From assembly GCF_003114835.2 (NCBI RefSeq), contig NZ_AP025028.1:2198001-2262000 (forward strand): DNA of 64,000 nt, written 5' to 3'. The translations under genes were made by a program, and so were the position numbers. The DNA is from Leptospira kobayashii. Its GTDB lineage: Bacteria > Spirochaetota > Leptospiria > Leptospirales > Leptospiraceae. Positions 41,210 to 50,933 of the stretch are shown one piece after another (within the stretch, counting starts at the first letter, position 1; every line of letters begins with the position of its first letter). A model generated the notes under the pieces. The model saw only the letters and a program-made list of their open reading frames with translations, did no database searches and was not told the DNA's origin.

Positions 41210-43033
41210 TTATACTTCTTGGGGTTGGAGTTTTCGGAGATACTCCCAAATCTTATCCCTTTCATTCTTTAGAAATGAAAGTTCGGTGAGAAGATCTCTC
41301 TTCTCTTCAAGTGAGAGAGAACTATCTCCCATTCGTTTTGTAATATCGTTCATCGCAAAATCGTACTGATGCGCTTTATGTTGCCAAAGTAGCTCTCTAA
41401 AAATAGAATCGCCATTGCCCGCGTTCGCTTCTTCCGAAGAAAACTGTTCCGCCACAAGTCCCAGGTATTCTTTAGGAATATCTTCTTTGGAAAGAATCTC
41501 TGCCGGGCTAATCGGCTCATTTTGTAAAAATTTAGTATAAAGATAATCCCATAGAAACGAAGAGGCTTCGTCTAAAAATTCCAATTGCAATACATCATCC
41601 GCAAAGGAAAACAGCTCTTGGTTTTGAATCAGTTTGGCGATCATCTTTCTTTCACAAAGTTGGGCGGAGTTTGCTTTTTTAGTGGCAACCGGTCCCTGAC
41701 TTGCTCTCTTATTATCGGTTCCGGGAGGGGGTGAACTTTTCTGAACAGTCCCCTCAAAATCACGAAAAAGTGCAGAAAAAGAGAGCCCCAATTGTTTTGC
41801 TCCCTCTTGTAAATAGACTTGTTTGTCGGTCTCTTTTTCCATAGATTTTACAAAATCTAGCAACCGTTTGATACTGGCTTGTTTAGCCTCCGGTTGGGAG
41901 ACGGAACTGGTTCCCGATAAAATCTGACCGATCATAAATTGGGAAGCGGAACTCGAATTTTCCAAAATGGAACGGATTTCCTGTTTGTTATGATTTAATG
42001 AATAATCGTAAGGGTCTTTTCCTTCCGGAACGGAAGCTACTCTTACTTCGATCCCTTCTTTGCTGAGTAAATTCACAGCACGGAAAGCACCTTTGACACC
42101 TGCGGAATCCGAATCCATCATGAGAACAACTCTGTCCGACATGTTTTTCAGGATTCTGGCATGCCCTTCCGTAAATCCGGTTCCGAGAGGTGCAACTACG
42201 GATTCGATTCCTTTTCGGAAAAGCCCGATGGCGTCAAACACTCCTTCGACGACAACCGCTTCCCTGTGTTTTCTGATGGAATCCTGGGCTAAATTCAAAT
42301 TATAAAAAATACGACTTTTGTCATAGATAAGCGAATTGGGACTGTTGATGTATTTTGCTTCTTCGGATTGACCTACGATTCTCCCCGAAAAGGCAACCAC
42401 CCTTCCTTTGGAATCGATCACAGGAAACATCACCCTACTTCTGAAAAAATCATAAGGATCCCTGTTTTTGTCCTGACGTTTCAAAAGACCGAGAGATTCA
42501 CCTAATTTGATTTCAGACTCAGTTCGAAACAGATCTTTTATGATATTGGCAAATCCGGGCAATGCGAATCCGATTCCAAAAACTTTGATATCTTCTTCGT
42601 ATAACCCCCGCTCCTGCAAATACTTAAGAGCTACTTCCCCTGCTGTGGTTGCAAAATTTTTCTGAAAGTATTCTTTCGCCCTTTGGGAGATTTGATACAA
42701 TGCTTCTTTCTTGCGGTCTTCTTCCTCTTCGCTTTGGGTTTTTTCCTGAAGGGGAATGCCCGAGTAATCGGCGAGAATTTCCAGAGCTTTGATAAAATCC
42801 ACTTTCTGGTAATCCATAACAAAGCGGAAGATATCACCGGATGCCTTGCATCCGAAACAATGATAAAATCCGGATTCCGCGTTTACACTGAAAGAAGGAG
42901 TTTTTTCATTATGAAATGGACAAAGACCTGTTAGGTTACGGCCTGCACGTCTTAAGGGTACAAAACGATTGATATAAGAGTCGATGGAGACTTCTCTGCG
43001 GACGCGTTCTTTGAAATTCTGATACGAATTCAT
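41210..43033 (-). CDS. dnaG: DNA primase
   Basis: A 607-residue primase that makes RNA primers at the replication fork. The N-terminal CHC2 zinc finger is present ([13 protein letters not shown] and [12 protein letters not shown]); the catalytic core has [11 protein letters not shown] and [19 protein letters not shown]; and the Toprim metal site is in [12 protein letters not shown] and [10 protein letters not shown]. The C-terminal helicase-interacting region is diverged, as usual. It lies 10 bp after yqeY and its stop is 16 bp before the rpoD start. Confidence 0.96.
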   Translation of the reverse strand: MNSYQNFKERVRREVSIDSYINRFVPLRRAGRNLTGLCPFHNEKTPSFSVNAESGFYHCFGCKASGDIFRFVMDYQKVDFIKALEILADYSGIPLQEKTQSEEEEDRKKEALYQISQRAKEYFQKNFATTAGEVALKYLQERGLYEEDIKVFGIGFALPGFANIIKDLFRTESEIKLGESLGLLKRQDKNRDPYDFFRSRVMFPVIDSKGRVVAFSGRIVGQSEEAKYINSPNSLIYDKSRIFYNLNLAQDSIRKHREAVVVEGVFDAIGLFRKGIESVVAPLGTGFTEGHARILKNMSDRVVLMMDSDSAGVKGAFRAVNLLSKEGIEVRVASVPEGKDPYDYSLNHNKQEIRSILENSSSASQFMIGQILSGTSSVSQPEAKQASIKRLLDFVKSMEKETDKQVYLQEGAKQLGLSFSALFRDFEGTVQKSSPPPGTDNKRASQGPVATKKANSAQLCERKMIAKLIQNQELFSFADDVLQLEFLDEASSFLWDYLYTKFLQNEPISPAEILSKEDIPKEYLGLVAEQFSSEEANAGNGDSIFRELLWQHKAHQYDFAMNDITKRMGDSSLSLEEKRDLLTELSFLKNERDKIWEYLRKLQPQEV

Positions 43034-43043
43034 GCTACCGCTT

Positions 43044-43499
43044 TTAGAGACTGGATAATGCTTGTTTTACGTAATGAGATACTTTTGAACCGTCGATGTT
43101 TTGACCTTTGAATTCTGCCATGACTTTTCCCATAACCTTGCCCATGTCCGATGGACCACTAGCACCTAACTCTTTTACAAGCTTCGAAACGGCGTTTTGT
43201 ATTTCTTCATCCGAAATTTCAGCAGGTATGTAACGCAAAATCACTTCAGCTTCCGATCTTTCTCTATCTGCTAAATCTTTTCGATTTACTTTATCGTACT
43301 CTACAGCCGTATCTTTTCTTTTTTTGTAATTAGATTTCAGAATTTGCATCACCGCAGTATCGGAAAGTTCCGATGCCCCGGTTTTTGTAAGCTCATATTG
43401 AATGTCTGCTTTGAGTAGGCGCAAGGTTCCAAGAGTAGGCTCTTCTTTTGATTTAAGAGCCTGCTTCAGATCAACATTTATTGTCTCTTGGAGGGTCAT
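43044..43499 (-). CDS. yqeY: GatB/YqeY domain protein
   Basis: A 151-residue YqeY protein with the tRNA-binding-type GatB tail fold. LKSKEEPTLGTLRLLKADIQY at the start, and KLVKELGASGPSDMGKVMG with VMAEFKGQNIDGSKV at the end, are typical. It may enhance Asp/Glu-tRNA amidation, but its function is not established. It lies 21 bp after rpsU. Confidence 0.92.
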   Translation of the reverse strand: MTLQETINVDLKQALKSKEEPTLGTLRLLKADIQYELTKTGASELSDTAVMQILKSNYKKRKDTAVEYDKVNRKDLADRERSEAEVILRYIPAEISDEEIQNAVSKLVKELGASGPSDMGKVMGKVMAEFKGQNIDGSKVSHYVKQALSSL

Positions 43500-43520
43500 G
43501 AGAGATGGAATGACAAAGAA

Positions 43521-43739
43521 TTAGAGTTTGTCTTTCTTCGCGAACAATCTCTTCTTTTTATCTCTTTTGCGTCTTGCTGCTTCTACAGCTTTCTTTTTGA
43601 CAACACTTGGTTTTTCAAAGTATTCTCTACGCTTAATCTCACTCATGATACCAGCATTGGCACAATCACGTTTGAATCTTCGAAGCGCTGCCTCGATAGA
43701 TTCACCTTCTTTTAAATAAATCCCTACTTGTGGGGTCAT
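43521..43739 (-). CDS. rpsU: 30S ribosomal protein S21
   Basis: A 72-residue basic protein of the 30S subunit involved in initiation. VGIYLKEGESIEAALRRFKR and REYFEKPSVVKKKAVEAAR are the S21 signature, with a Lys/Arg-rich tail. The ATG at 43739 is chosen (MTPQVGIYL), with GAGGACAG upstream at a rather long spacing; an earlier in-frame ATG adds a leader not found in S21. It heads the macromolecular synthesis operon. Confidence 0.94.
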   Translation of the reverse strand: MTPQVGIYLKEGESIEAALRRFKRDCANAGIMSEIKRREYFEKPSVVKKKAVEAARRKRDKKKRLFAKKDKL

Positions 43740-43823
43740 AGACGAATCACTGTCCTCTCGAAATGGTTTAAATTTTACAGTAATTCGAAACACATTCCCT
43801 TGTCAATAAGGGAGAATTCAAAA

Positions 43824-44657
43824 CTAGAAATTTTCCATAAATAATGAACTAAATTGGTTCAAATCCTGGACTACTTCCAAACTGACGGGGAATAATTGCA
43901 ATTTGTAGTCCAAAATCATATGTTTGGACGGAAAATAGAGCCCCTCCAACCTTTTGTTCGCATGCTCCATAGTTTCCCGAGGGCAAAACAGATAAAAGGA
44001 ACGCAAATTCATTTGAAAAAACAATTCTCCGTTTTTTGCCATCGCCTGAAGTGTGGAAGACACTTCCCGGATGATTTCCTGGCTTTTGACAATTCCCAGG
44101 GGTTTAAAAAAGGGAGACAAGTCCTGGAGGTAGAATAATGCGAGAACACCGGTTTTACTCTCTTCCAGAGAAGATTCCATTTTGGTCCGAAAGACTTCTG
44201 TAAAGCTTCGAAAGCTAAGTAATGTCTTTTCCTGTTTGGAAATTCCTACGGATAGATAGATTAAAACCGAATTTGCCAGCTGTTTCCATTTGGCTTCCGG
44301 GAAATCGGTTTCCCCTTTTTGAACTAGTACCGCAAATACAAATAATTCCTTATGAGGAAAACGAATCAGAGTTGCCTGGAGAGCGATTCCTTCCTCTTCC
44401 CAGTTTCCGATTTTGAGCGGAACCATTTCCTCCGATTCTCTCTCTAAAGTCTCAATATTGGTGAGAATCTGGCGGAGAAGTTGGTTTTGTTTTTCAGCCC
44501 CTCCCAAACGAAATACAGGTTCATTTTCCAAAAAAAGAAACCCGGAAACTGCATTCATGTTCCAAAATGCATAACTCAAACGACGCAAATGATATTCTGT
44601 GATCTTTAGATCCTCAGTGGCAGTGACCGGATAAGGGGATTGGAATTCCATATTCAT
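43824..44657 (-). CDS. Protein of unknown function, possible degenerate GGDEF-like domain
   Basis: A 277-residue soluble protein not recognised with confidence. The first half has a GAF- or PAS-like alternation (AFWNMNAVSGFLFLENEPVF, then IRFPHKELFVFAVLVQ). The second half (ALFYLQDLSPFFKPLGIVK, IIREVSSTLQAMAKNGELFF, LRSFYLFCPRETMEHANKRL) has the strand-helix spacing of a diguanylate-cyclase-type domain with the GGDEF signature lost. It is divergent from fbp with only 37 bp between the genes used here. Called by length, codon use and clean boundaries. Confidence 0.6.
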   Translation of the reverse strand: MNMEFQSPYPVTATEDLKITEYHLRRLSYAFWNMNAVSGFLFLENEPVFRLGGAEKQNQLLRQILTNIETLERESEEMVPLKIGNWEEEGIALQATLIRFPHKELFVFAVLVQKGETDFPEAKWKQLANSVLIYLSVGISKQEKTLLSFRSFTEVFRTKMESSLEESKTGVLALFYLQDLSPFFKPLGIVKSQEIIREVSSTLQAMAKNGELFFQMNLRSFYLFCPRETMEHANKRLEGLYFPSKHMILDYKLQLFPVSLEVVQDLNQFSSLFMENF

Positions 44658-44694
44658 TTAATTATCGGATTGCCTGTGCGCCTTGGCTCTAAAA

Positions 44695-45759
44695 ATGAAG
44701 AGAAAAACCATCTCGGGGCAATTAGTGAACGCATCTCCAAAACAAAAACAACTCATCTCTCTATCTCAATTCATCATAGAAGAGCAACTCAAAATCCCTT
44801 ACGCTTCGGGAGAATTTAGCGCTCTCTTAAATCATCTGGTTTATGCGGCAAAAATTGTAGGGAGAGAAGTGAGAAAAGCAGGTCTTTTGGATGGTATTTT
44901 AGGTGCTACCGAAGATACGAATGTCCAAGGGGAAACCCAAATGAAATTGGACCAATACGCAGACAATGCATTCAACAACTCTCTGAAAATCTGCGGGCAT
45001 TTGTGTGTACTGGCAAGCGAAGAACACGAAGAAGTGATCCAAATTCCGGAAGGTTACACCATCGGGAAATACACCATGGCGATCGATCCTTTGGACGGAT
45101 CCTCCAATATAGACACAAATGTTTCCATCGGAACCATTTTTTCCATCCACCAAAGACTGGATCCCAGTTCAAAAGCACCCGGGGAACACAAAGACCTACT
45201 CCAAAAAGGTTCCAAACAAATCTGCGCCGGTTATATTATCTACGGTTCTTCTACAATGCTTGTGCTTACGACAGGAAAAGGAGTCACAGGGTTTACACTC
45301 GATCCAAGTTTGGGTGAGTTTTTACTTTCCCACCCTAGTATGAAAACTCCCGAGAAAGGAGACATATATTCGGCGAACGAGGGAAATGCGGGGTATTGGA
45401 GTCCTGAAGTACAAAATTATATCTCTCATATCAAGTCGATTGAAGGTGGAAAAAAGCCGAAAACAGGCCGTTACATCGGCTCTCTTGTAGCGGACGTCCA
45501 TCGGAATCTATTGAAAGGTGGAATTTTTCTCTACCCGAACGATACGAAATCTTCCAAATACCCCAATGGTAAATTACGATTGTTATATGAAGCCGCACCT
45601 ATGGCTTTGATCGCAGAACAAGCCGGAGGGATGGCGGTTACCGTAAAAGGAGAAAGAATCCTCGATTTACAGCCGACCGATCTTCATGAGAGAACAACTC
45701 TCATCATCGGAAGCAAAAACGAAGTGGAAGAATTTTTGAAATTTATTCCAAAAAAATAA
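44695..45759 (+). CDS. fbp: Fructose-1,6-bisphosphatase, class I
   Basis: A 354-residue gluconeogenic phosphatase. The metal-binding Glu is in CVLASEEHEEV, the central IDPLDGSSNIDTNVSIGTIF motif is complete, and GRYIGSLVADVHRNLLKGGIFLYP with LRLLYEAAPMALIAEQAGG are class I hallmarks. The ATG at 44695 gives MKRKTISGQL; a TTG at 44683 would add four residues. No clear ribosome site is visible for either. Consistent with a bacterium that grows on fatty acids and needs gluconeogenesis. Confidence 0.95.
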   Translation: MKRKTISGQLVNASPKQKQLISLSQFIIEEQLKIPYASGEFSALLNHLVYAAKIVGREVRKAGLLDGILGATEDTNVQGETQMKLDQYADNAFNNSLKICGHLCVLASEEHEEVIQIPEGYTIGKYTMAIDPLDGSSNIDTNVSIGTIFSIHQRLDPSSKAPGEHKDLLQKGSKQICAGYIIYGSSTMLVLTTGKGVTGFTLDPSLGEFLLSHPSMKTPEKGDIYSANEGNAGYWSPEVQNYISHIKSIEGGKKPKTGRYIGSLVADVHRNLLKGGIFLYPNDTKSSKYPNGKLRLLYEAAPMALIAEQAGGMAVTVKGERILDLQPTDLHERTTLIIGSKNEVEEFLKFIPKK

Positions 45760-45853
45760 CGGGGCCCGGTAAAAAATTTACAAATGTACTTTTCCGTGAA
45801 ATGGAAGTTCTTTAAAATTGGCAAATCTGTTTAGATTAAGGAGTATTCTCTAA

Positions 45854-46117
45854 ATGAACAAAAGAACATTGATTCTAGTATTTGGACTTGTTTTAGCAAC
45901 TGGTCTTTCTTTCTGTAAAAAAGAAGAAGCAAAAGTGGAAGAAGCACCTGCGGCAATCGAAGATGCAGCAAAAGCGGCAGTTTCTGATGCAGAAGCGAAA
46001 GCAAAAGCTGTAGCGAACGAAGCTGTAAAAAAAGCAGAAACTGAAGTAAAAAAACAAGCAGCAGCTGGTGCTGATGCTGCGAAAGACGCAATTAACGCAA
46101 AAAAACCTAGTTTCTAA
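45854..46117 (+). CDS. Small Ala/Lys/Glu-rich lipoprotein
   Basis: An 87-residue protein with a lipoprotein signal peptide ending LATGLSFC (spirochaetal lipobox; lipid Cys about 21). The mature part is a single predicted helix of Ala, Lys and Glu with a repeating EAKAKAVANEAVKKAE pattern, similar in composition to Lpp-like or LEA-like helices. A strong site (AAGGAG, 45838-45844) precedes the ATG and a good terminator follows, so it is a single-gene, probably well-expressed transcript. Function unknown; a structural role in the envelope is inferred. Confidence 0.82.
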   Translation: MNKRTLILVFGLVLATGLSFCKKEEAKVEEAPAAIEDAAKAAVSDAEAKAKAVANEAVKKAETEVKKQAAAGADAAKDAINAKKPSF

Positions 46118-46132
46118 GAAACCATCTCAATA

Positions 46133-46160
46133 AGCCAACCCAGCAGGGTTGGCTCTTTTC
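46133..46160 (+). terminator. Rho-independent terminator of the small lipoprotein gene
   Basis: AGCCAACCC, loop AGCA, GGGTTGGCT form a perfect 9-bp stem followed by CTTTTCC, 15 bp after the stop codon. Confidence 0.88.
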
Positions 46161-46163
46161 CTT

Positions 46164-47447
46164 TCAATCCGAAATCTTCACCTTTTCATGCAATTCTTCT
46201 TCCAAAGCACATTTTGGATAAGTTCCCACAGAAAGTGCCGTTCCTATATATCCGAAAGGATCCTGAGCAGTAATGATTTTCAAATCCCAACCGTTCACAA
46301 TCCAAGGGCATTGGTAATTTCTATCCTTACATAAGATCTGAGCGGATTTCGGTTTGGGGTAAGCCCAGGCAGAGGGAGGAAATTTGCATTTGTTTTCTAC
46401 TGAGGCAACGAGTCGGATTTTTTTAATCGCAACATCGAATTCTTTGAAACAATTGATCATCGGATCGGCGATATCTTTTCGAAAAAGTCCTCTCTCCACA
46501 CTATAAGTAAACATCACCAATAGCTTTTCGGAAACAGTGTCCCTATCCGCAGTCACTTTTAAATTTTCAATCACATAACGGGCAATCTTAAGAGACTCGA
46601 GTACAACTTCGGAGGTCTCCCCCGAAAATTCGGAATCCTCGTTATCATCATCGTCTCCCGAGTCTCCGTCAAGTGCGCTCCCCGCAAGTAGATCCTGATT
46701 GAGAGGATGACTTCTTAACTCTTCCGAGTTAATCTCTGCAATGACTGCCCCCGGAATTTCAAATTTGGCAATGGGATGACTTCCTATCGCGGACAATATT
46801 TCCTCGGGAAGTCCAAGTTTCCTTGCAATCTCGACGGAAAGGGAAGAAGTTCTCCCAAGGCTTTGACCACCTAACGATTGCTTATAGATTCCGTCTTTGA
46901 AAGTACAAATATCCGCACATAATCCCGCAAGAAACGAATACCTATTGACCATCTTCAAATTATACTGTTTTTGAATGACGGAGCCCAAAGATAATAGTCC
47001 CAAATCGGAGAGATGATTGAAAAATTCCTTGTGGTTTAATAGTATTTTGAAAAAAGCAAGTGCCAAAGGTTTGGAATAAAAGGAATTCTGGATGATTCCG
47101 ATAAGGCTTGCCATCTTTTCCGCATTCTGTTCATAAAGATGATTGATAAATTCGTTACTCCTATCGTTGATGCGTGCTAGAACCGCTTTTGTCAAAACCT
47201 GTTTCAGCATACGCATCAGATCGCGGGACATTCCAAGTTTGAAAGAAGGAATGTATTTTCCTTCCATCGCTTCCAGTTTTTTCAGAAGATTTTCTTTGAT
47301 TGCTACTTTCTCTTTGATGAGAATATTTCCGTTCTTATCAATGATCGGCTCGCTTAGGGCAACGGAACCTAACAGATCATAATCTGTCGCAAACCGTTTA
47401 AATTCATTGAAGTCGATAAATTCTATTCCAGTGCTTGTAATTTTCAT
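46164..47447 (-). CDS. Degenerate HD-domain-type signalling protein
   Basis: A 427-residue soluble protein. The middle resembles an HD-GYP/HDOD-like helical domain: LSDLGLLSLGSVIQKQYNLK, FLAGLCADICTFK where an HD-type metal motif would be, then SLSVEIARKLGLPEEILSAIGSHP, which corresponds to the conserved HHE region. The metal-binding residues are mostly missing, so phosphodiesterase activity is unlikely. An acidic low-complexity stretch (DGDSGDDDDNEDSE) follows, and the C-terminus carries several Cys (KCKFPPSAWAYP, QILCKDRNYQCP). It is divergent from pdhA. Similar proteins are, to my knowledge, Leptospira-specific. Confidence 0.6.
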   Translation of the reverse strand: MKITSTGIEFIDFNEFKRFATDYDLLGSVALSEPIIDKNGNILIKEKVAIKENLLKKLEAMEGKYIPSFKLGMSRDLMRMLKQVLTKAVLARINDRSNEFINHLYEQNAEKMASLIGIIQNSFYSKPLALAFFKILLNHKEFFNHLSDLGLLSLGSVIQKQYNLKMVNRYSFLAGLCADICTFKDGIYKQSLGGQSLGRTSSLSVEIARKLGLPEEILSAIGSHPIAKFEIPGAVIAEINSEELRSHPLNQDLLAGSALDGDSGDDDDNEDSEFSGETSEVVLESLKIARYVIENLKVTADRDTVSEKLLVMFTYSVERGLFRKDIADPMINCFKEFDVAIKKIRLVASVENKCKFPPSAWAYPKPKSAQILCKDRNYQCPWIVNGWDLKIITAQDPFGYIGTALSVGTYPKCALEEELHEKVKISD

Positions 47448-47557
47448 GAAACCTTGCTTTAATAGTAGTATCAGAATACCAGATCAGATCGCAAGATTTT
47501 TGCTTTCCAATCTCGTCTAAATGGTGTAGTTTTTTATAGGTTTTTGGAGGCAAAAAT

Positions 47558-48544
47558 TTGGTTTCTTCCGTCCCGAAAGACAAAACTTCGATTCAAGAAT
47601 TAAATGAATTTTACAGACAGATGGTACTTATCCGCAAATTTGAAGAGGCTGCTGCAAAAGCGTACAGCATCGGAAAGATCGGAGGATTTTTACATTTGTA
47701 CATCGGTCAAGAAGCGGTGGGAGTCGGTTCCATCGCCGCACTCGAACCTAAAGATTATATCGTTTCTACCTATAGGGATCACGGACATGCGCTGGCCCGA
47801 GGTCTGAAACCCAAACCTCTTATGGCTGAACTTTTCGGAAAAGCCACGGGGATCTCCAAAGGAAACGGAGGTTCCATGCATTTCTTCGATAAAAACGCAC
47901 ATTTTATGGGAGGACATGGAATCGTGGGAGGGCATATTTCCCTCGCTGCGGGAATTGCGTTCTCTTCCAAATACAAAAAAGAAGATTCCGTTACCATTTG
48001 TTTTTTCGGAGAAGGAGCGGCTAACATAGGTTCTTTCCACGAAGGTTTGAACCTTGCCGCCATCTGGAAACTTCCCGTTGTATTTATCTGCGAAAACAAT
48101 CATTACGCCATGGGAACTCCCGAATATCGCGCATTAGCCGTAAAGGACGTATCCGTTCGCGCTTATGCTTACGATATGGCTCGCGATCATATAGAAGGAG
48201 ATGAGGTGCGCAAAGTACACGACCATGTGAAAGTGGCTGTGGACCGTGCCCGAAGAGGCGAAGGCCCTACTCTCATTGAAATCTCAACTTACCGTTTTCG
48301 GGGACATTCTATGTCCGACCCGGCCAAATACAGAACCAAAGAAGAATTGGATTCTTATAAAAAGAAAGATCCTCTCTTTCGTGCCCGGACCGAACTTATC
48401 AGTGCGGGGATTTTGGAAAAGGATTTGGACGCGCTGGATTTATCCATTCAGGAAGAAGTGGACGAAGCATATCAATTTGCAGACGAATCTCCCGAACCTC
48501 CTCTTTCCCAACTCTACCAAAGCGTTTACGCGGAGGACAAATAG
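47558..48544 (+). CDS. pdhA: Pyruvate dehydrogenase E1 component, alpha subunit
   Basis: A 328-residue thiamin-diphosphate enzyme subunit that decarboxylates pyruvate. The beginning FYRQMVLIRKFEEAAAK, SKGNGGSMHFFDK, and the ThDP motif from GEGAANIGSFHE to CENNHYAMGT are all standard, and the phosphorylation-loop region YRFRGHSMSDPAKYR is present. The start is TTG at 47558 with TTGGAGG 9 bp upstream; no ATG lies before the conserved domain. The stop abuts the pdhB start with no gap. Confidence 0.95.
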   Translation: MVSSVPKDKTSIQELNEFYRQMVLIRKFEEAAAKAYSIGKIGGFLHLYIGQEAVGVGSIAALEPKDYIVSTYRDHGHALARGLKPKPLMAELFGKATGISKGNGGSMHFFDKNAHFMGGHGIVGGHISLAAGIAFSSKYKKEDSVTICFFGEGAANIGSFHEGLNLAAIWKLPVVFICENNHYAMGTPEYRALAVKDVSVRAYAYDMARDHIEGDEVRKVHDHVKVAVDRARRGEGPTLIEISTYRFRGHSMSDPAKYRTKEELDSYKKKDPLFRARTELISAGILEKDLDALDLSIQEEVDEAYQFADESPEPPLSQLYQSVYAEDK

Positions 48545-49519
48545 ATGGCGATTCTTACTTATAGAGAAGCATTGAATCGTGCCATGGTGGAAGAGATGGA
48601 AAAAGATCCATTGATTTATCTGATGGGGGAAGAAGTAGGACATTACCAAGGTGCTTATAAAGTTTCCCAAGGGATGCTCGACAAATTCGGAGAAGAAAGA
48701 GTGATCGACACTCCTATTTCAGAAAACGGATTTGCAGGGATAGGAGTCGGATCGGCAATGACCGGCCTTCGTCCCATCATCGAATTTATGACTTGGAATT
48801 TTTCACTCGTAGCAATCGACCAGATCATCAATTCGGCAGCTAAGATGAATTATATGAGTGGAGGACAATTTCCCATGCCGATCGTATTTCGAGGTGCAGG
48901 TGGTGTGGGAGGGAGACTGGGAGCCCAACATTCGCAAGCCTTCGAATCCTGGTATGCCCATTGCCCCGGAATGAAAGTAGTCTGTCCCGCAACTCCGAAA
49001 GATGCTTACGGTCTTCTCAAATCTTCCATTCGGGACAACAACCCTACCATATTCATCGAATCGGAAGTATTGTACGGAACCAAAGGAGAAGTACCCGAAC
49101 AGGAATACACAATCCCTTTAGGTCTCGCTGACATCAAAAGAAAAGGAACCGATCTTTCCATCATCACTTGGTCGAGGGCACTCGGTTTCGCAGAAGAAGC
49201 CGCAAAAATATTGGAAAAAGAAGGAATCTCAATAGAGATCGTAGATCTAAGGAGCTTACGTCCGCTAGACGAACAGGCAATTTACGAGTCTGTTAAAAAA
49301 ACAAACAGAGCTTTGGTTGTGGAAGAAGGTTGGCCGGTAGCCGGATTCGGTGCGCAAGTAGCTTACCTGATTCAGAAAAACGCTTTTGATTATCTGGATC
49401 ACCCAGTGGAAAGAGTGACTCAAAAAGATGTTCCTATGCCCTATGCGGCAAATTTGGAAAGGGAAAGTCTTCCCAATGCAGAAAGGGTCGCGCAAGCGGT
49501 AAGGGAGATCTTGAGGTAA
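48545..49519 (+). CDS. pdhB: Pyruvate dehydrogenase E1 component, beta subunit
   Basis: A 324-residue subunit that forms the E1 heterotetramer. It has TYREALNRAMVEEMEKDP, LMGEEVGHYQGAYKVSQGML, DTPISENGFAGIGVG, MTWNFSLVAIDQIINSAAK, and the late VEEGWPVAGFGAQVAYLI. The length and layout are typical of two-subunit E1 enzymes. It starts at the base after the pdhA stop and ends 3 bp before the E2 gene. Confidence 0.96.
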   Translation: MAILTYREALNRAMVEEMEKDPLIYLMGEEVGHYQGAYKVSQGMLDKFGEERVIDTPISENGFAGIGVGSAMTGLRPIIEFMTWNFSLVAIDQIINSAAKMNYMSGGQFPMPIVFRGAGGVGGRLGAQHSQAFESWYAHCPGMKVVCPATPKDAYGLLKSSIRDNNPTIFIESEVLYGTKGEVPEQEYTIPLGLADIKRKGTDLSIITWSRALGFAEEAAKILEKEGISIEIVDLRSLRPLDEQAIYESVKKTNRALVVEEGWPVAGFGAQVAYLIQKNAFDYLDHPVERVTQKDVPMPYAANLERESLPNAERVAQAVREILR

Positions 49520-49522
49520 TAT

Positions 49523-50851
49523 ATGGCTAAAATACAGGAAATGACTCAACTTTCTCCCACTATGGAAGAAGGAACTATTGTTAAATGGATTAAAAAGGAA
49601 GGAGATTCCGTTTCTCCCGGTGAAGTGTTGGCCGAGGTGGAAACGGACAAAGCCGTTATGGAAATGGAAGCCTACGATTCGGGAGTCTTGTTAAAGATTT
49701 TGGAAACGGAAGGAGCCAAATTAAAAGTAGGACGCGCACTTGCCATTATCGGAAAACCGGGGGAAGACATCACTTCCCTCCTGGAAAAAGCAAAATCACA
49801 GAGTTCTTCTGTGCCTTCAACTGTAGCTGTAGCAAAAGAAACAACTAGCTCTAAAGAATCCAAATCGGAAGTAACCCCGGCTCCTCAGGTCAAAGAAGAA
49901 ACAAAACCAGTCATTGAAATCAAAAGAGAAACTGTCTCGGAAACAAAATCAGTTTCCCCCGAAATCAGAGGCCAAGCAAGAGTACTAGCTTCCCCCCTTG
50001 CCAAGTCGATTGCAATTGAAAACGGAATCGATTTGCATTCCATCATCGGAACGGGACCGGAAGGTAGGATCACTAAAAAAGATGTATTGGATTCACTTGG
50101 CAACAAACAATCCTCAGGTGGTTTTGTGGCTTCGGGTTTTACCGCCGCAAAAGATGAATCCATCCCGATCGGAGGAATGAGAAAAACGATCGCCAAACGA
50201 TTGAAAGAATCCAAACAAAATCTCCCTCACTTTTATTTGAATGTAGATGTGAATGCAAGCGAGCTTGAAAAATTCAGAGCTGCATTGAATGATTTTAAAG
50301 ACAAAAACTTAGGCGATTCCTATCCCAAGGTCAGCGTAAATGATATCATCATCAAAGCGGTGGCAAGTAGTTTGAAACTTCACCCCAAAGTAAATGCCAG
50401 CTGGCAGGAAGATTCCATTTTGCAATACGGAAGGATAGATGTGGGAGTGGCCGTTTCTTTGGAAGGCGGGCTACTTACACCTGTTATTCGAAATACGGAT
50501 TCTAAATCCATTTTTGCCATTTCAGGGGAAGTCAAAGATCTGGCGAAAAAAGCAAGAGATCGGAAATTAAAACCGGAAGAATTTTCCAATGGAACTTTCA
50601 CCATTTCCAATCTGGGGATGTACGGAATCAGTCGTTTCACTGCTATCATCAATGAACCGGAAAGCGCCATCTTGGCTGTGGGTGGAATCGAGGACAAACC
50701 TGTGGTGCAAAACGGACAGGTGGTAGCCGGAAGAGTTTTATCCCTTATGATGTCTTGTGATCATAGAGTGATTGATGGAGCTGTGGGGGCCGAGTTTCTA
50801 AGAACTTTAAAATCGTTTTTGGAAAATCCAAGTCTACTCGGGGGATTTTAA
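49523..50851 (+). CDS. pdhC: Dihydrolipoyl acetyltransferase, E2 of pyruvate dehydrogenase
   Basis: A 442-residue E2 with one N-terminal lipoyl domain (lipoyl-Lys in VETDKAVMEMEAY), a Ser/Thr/Lys/Glu-rich linker, a peripheral subunit-binding domain (LASPLAKSIAIENGIDL, GPEGRITKKDVL) and the catalytic domain ending SCDHRVIDGAVGAEFL with the active His and Asp. It transfers the acetyl group to CoA. No E3 (lpd) gene follows in the window, so dihydrolipoamide dehydrogenase is encoded elsewhere. Confidence 0.94.
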   Translation: MAKIQEMTQLSPTMEEGTIVKWIKKEGDSVSPGEVLAEVETDKAVMEMEAYDSGVLLKILETEGAKLKVGRALAIIGKPGEDITSLLEKAKSQSSSVPSTVAVAKETTSSKESKSEVTPAPQVKEETKPVIEIKRETVSETKSVSPEIRGQARVLASPLAKSIAIENGIDLHSIIGTGPEGRITKKDVLDSLGNKQSSGGFVASGFTAAKDESIPIGGMRKTIAKRLKESKQNLPHFYLNVDVNASELEKFRAALNDFKDKNLGDSYPKVSVNDIIIKAVASSLKLHPKVNASWQEDSILQYGRIDVGVAVSLEGGLLTPVIRNTDSKSIFAISGEVKDLAKKARDRKLKPEEFSNGTFTISNLGMYGISRFTAIINEPESAILAVGGIEDKPVVQNGQVVAGRVLSLMMSCDHRVIDGAVGAEFLRTLKSFLENPSLLGGF

Positions 50852-50933
50852 ATGTAAGGGATTTTGAAACACAAACCTGGCGACAGGATCGTCGCCGGTT
50901 GTGGTAAATTTTGAACGGTTCGGTCTCTTCCGA

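Noticed and set aside
45760..45800. Short GGGGCCCGGT palindrome after fbp as a terminator
   Set aside because: Stem too short and no T tract.
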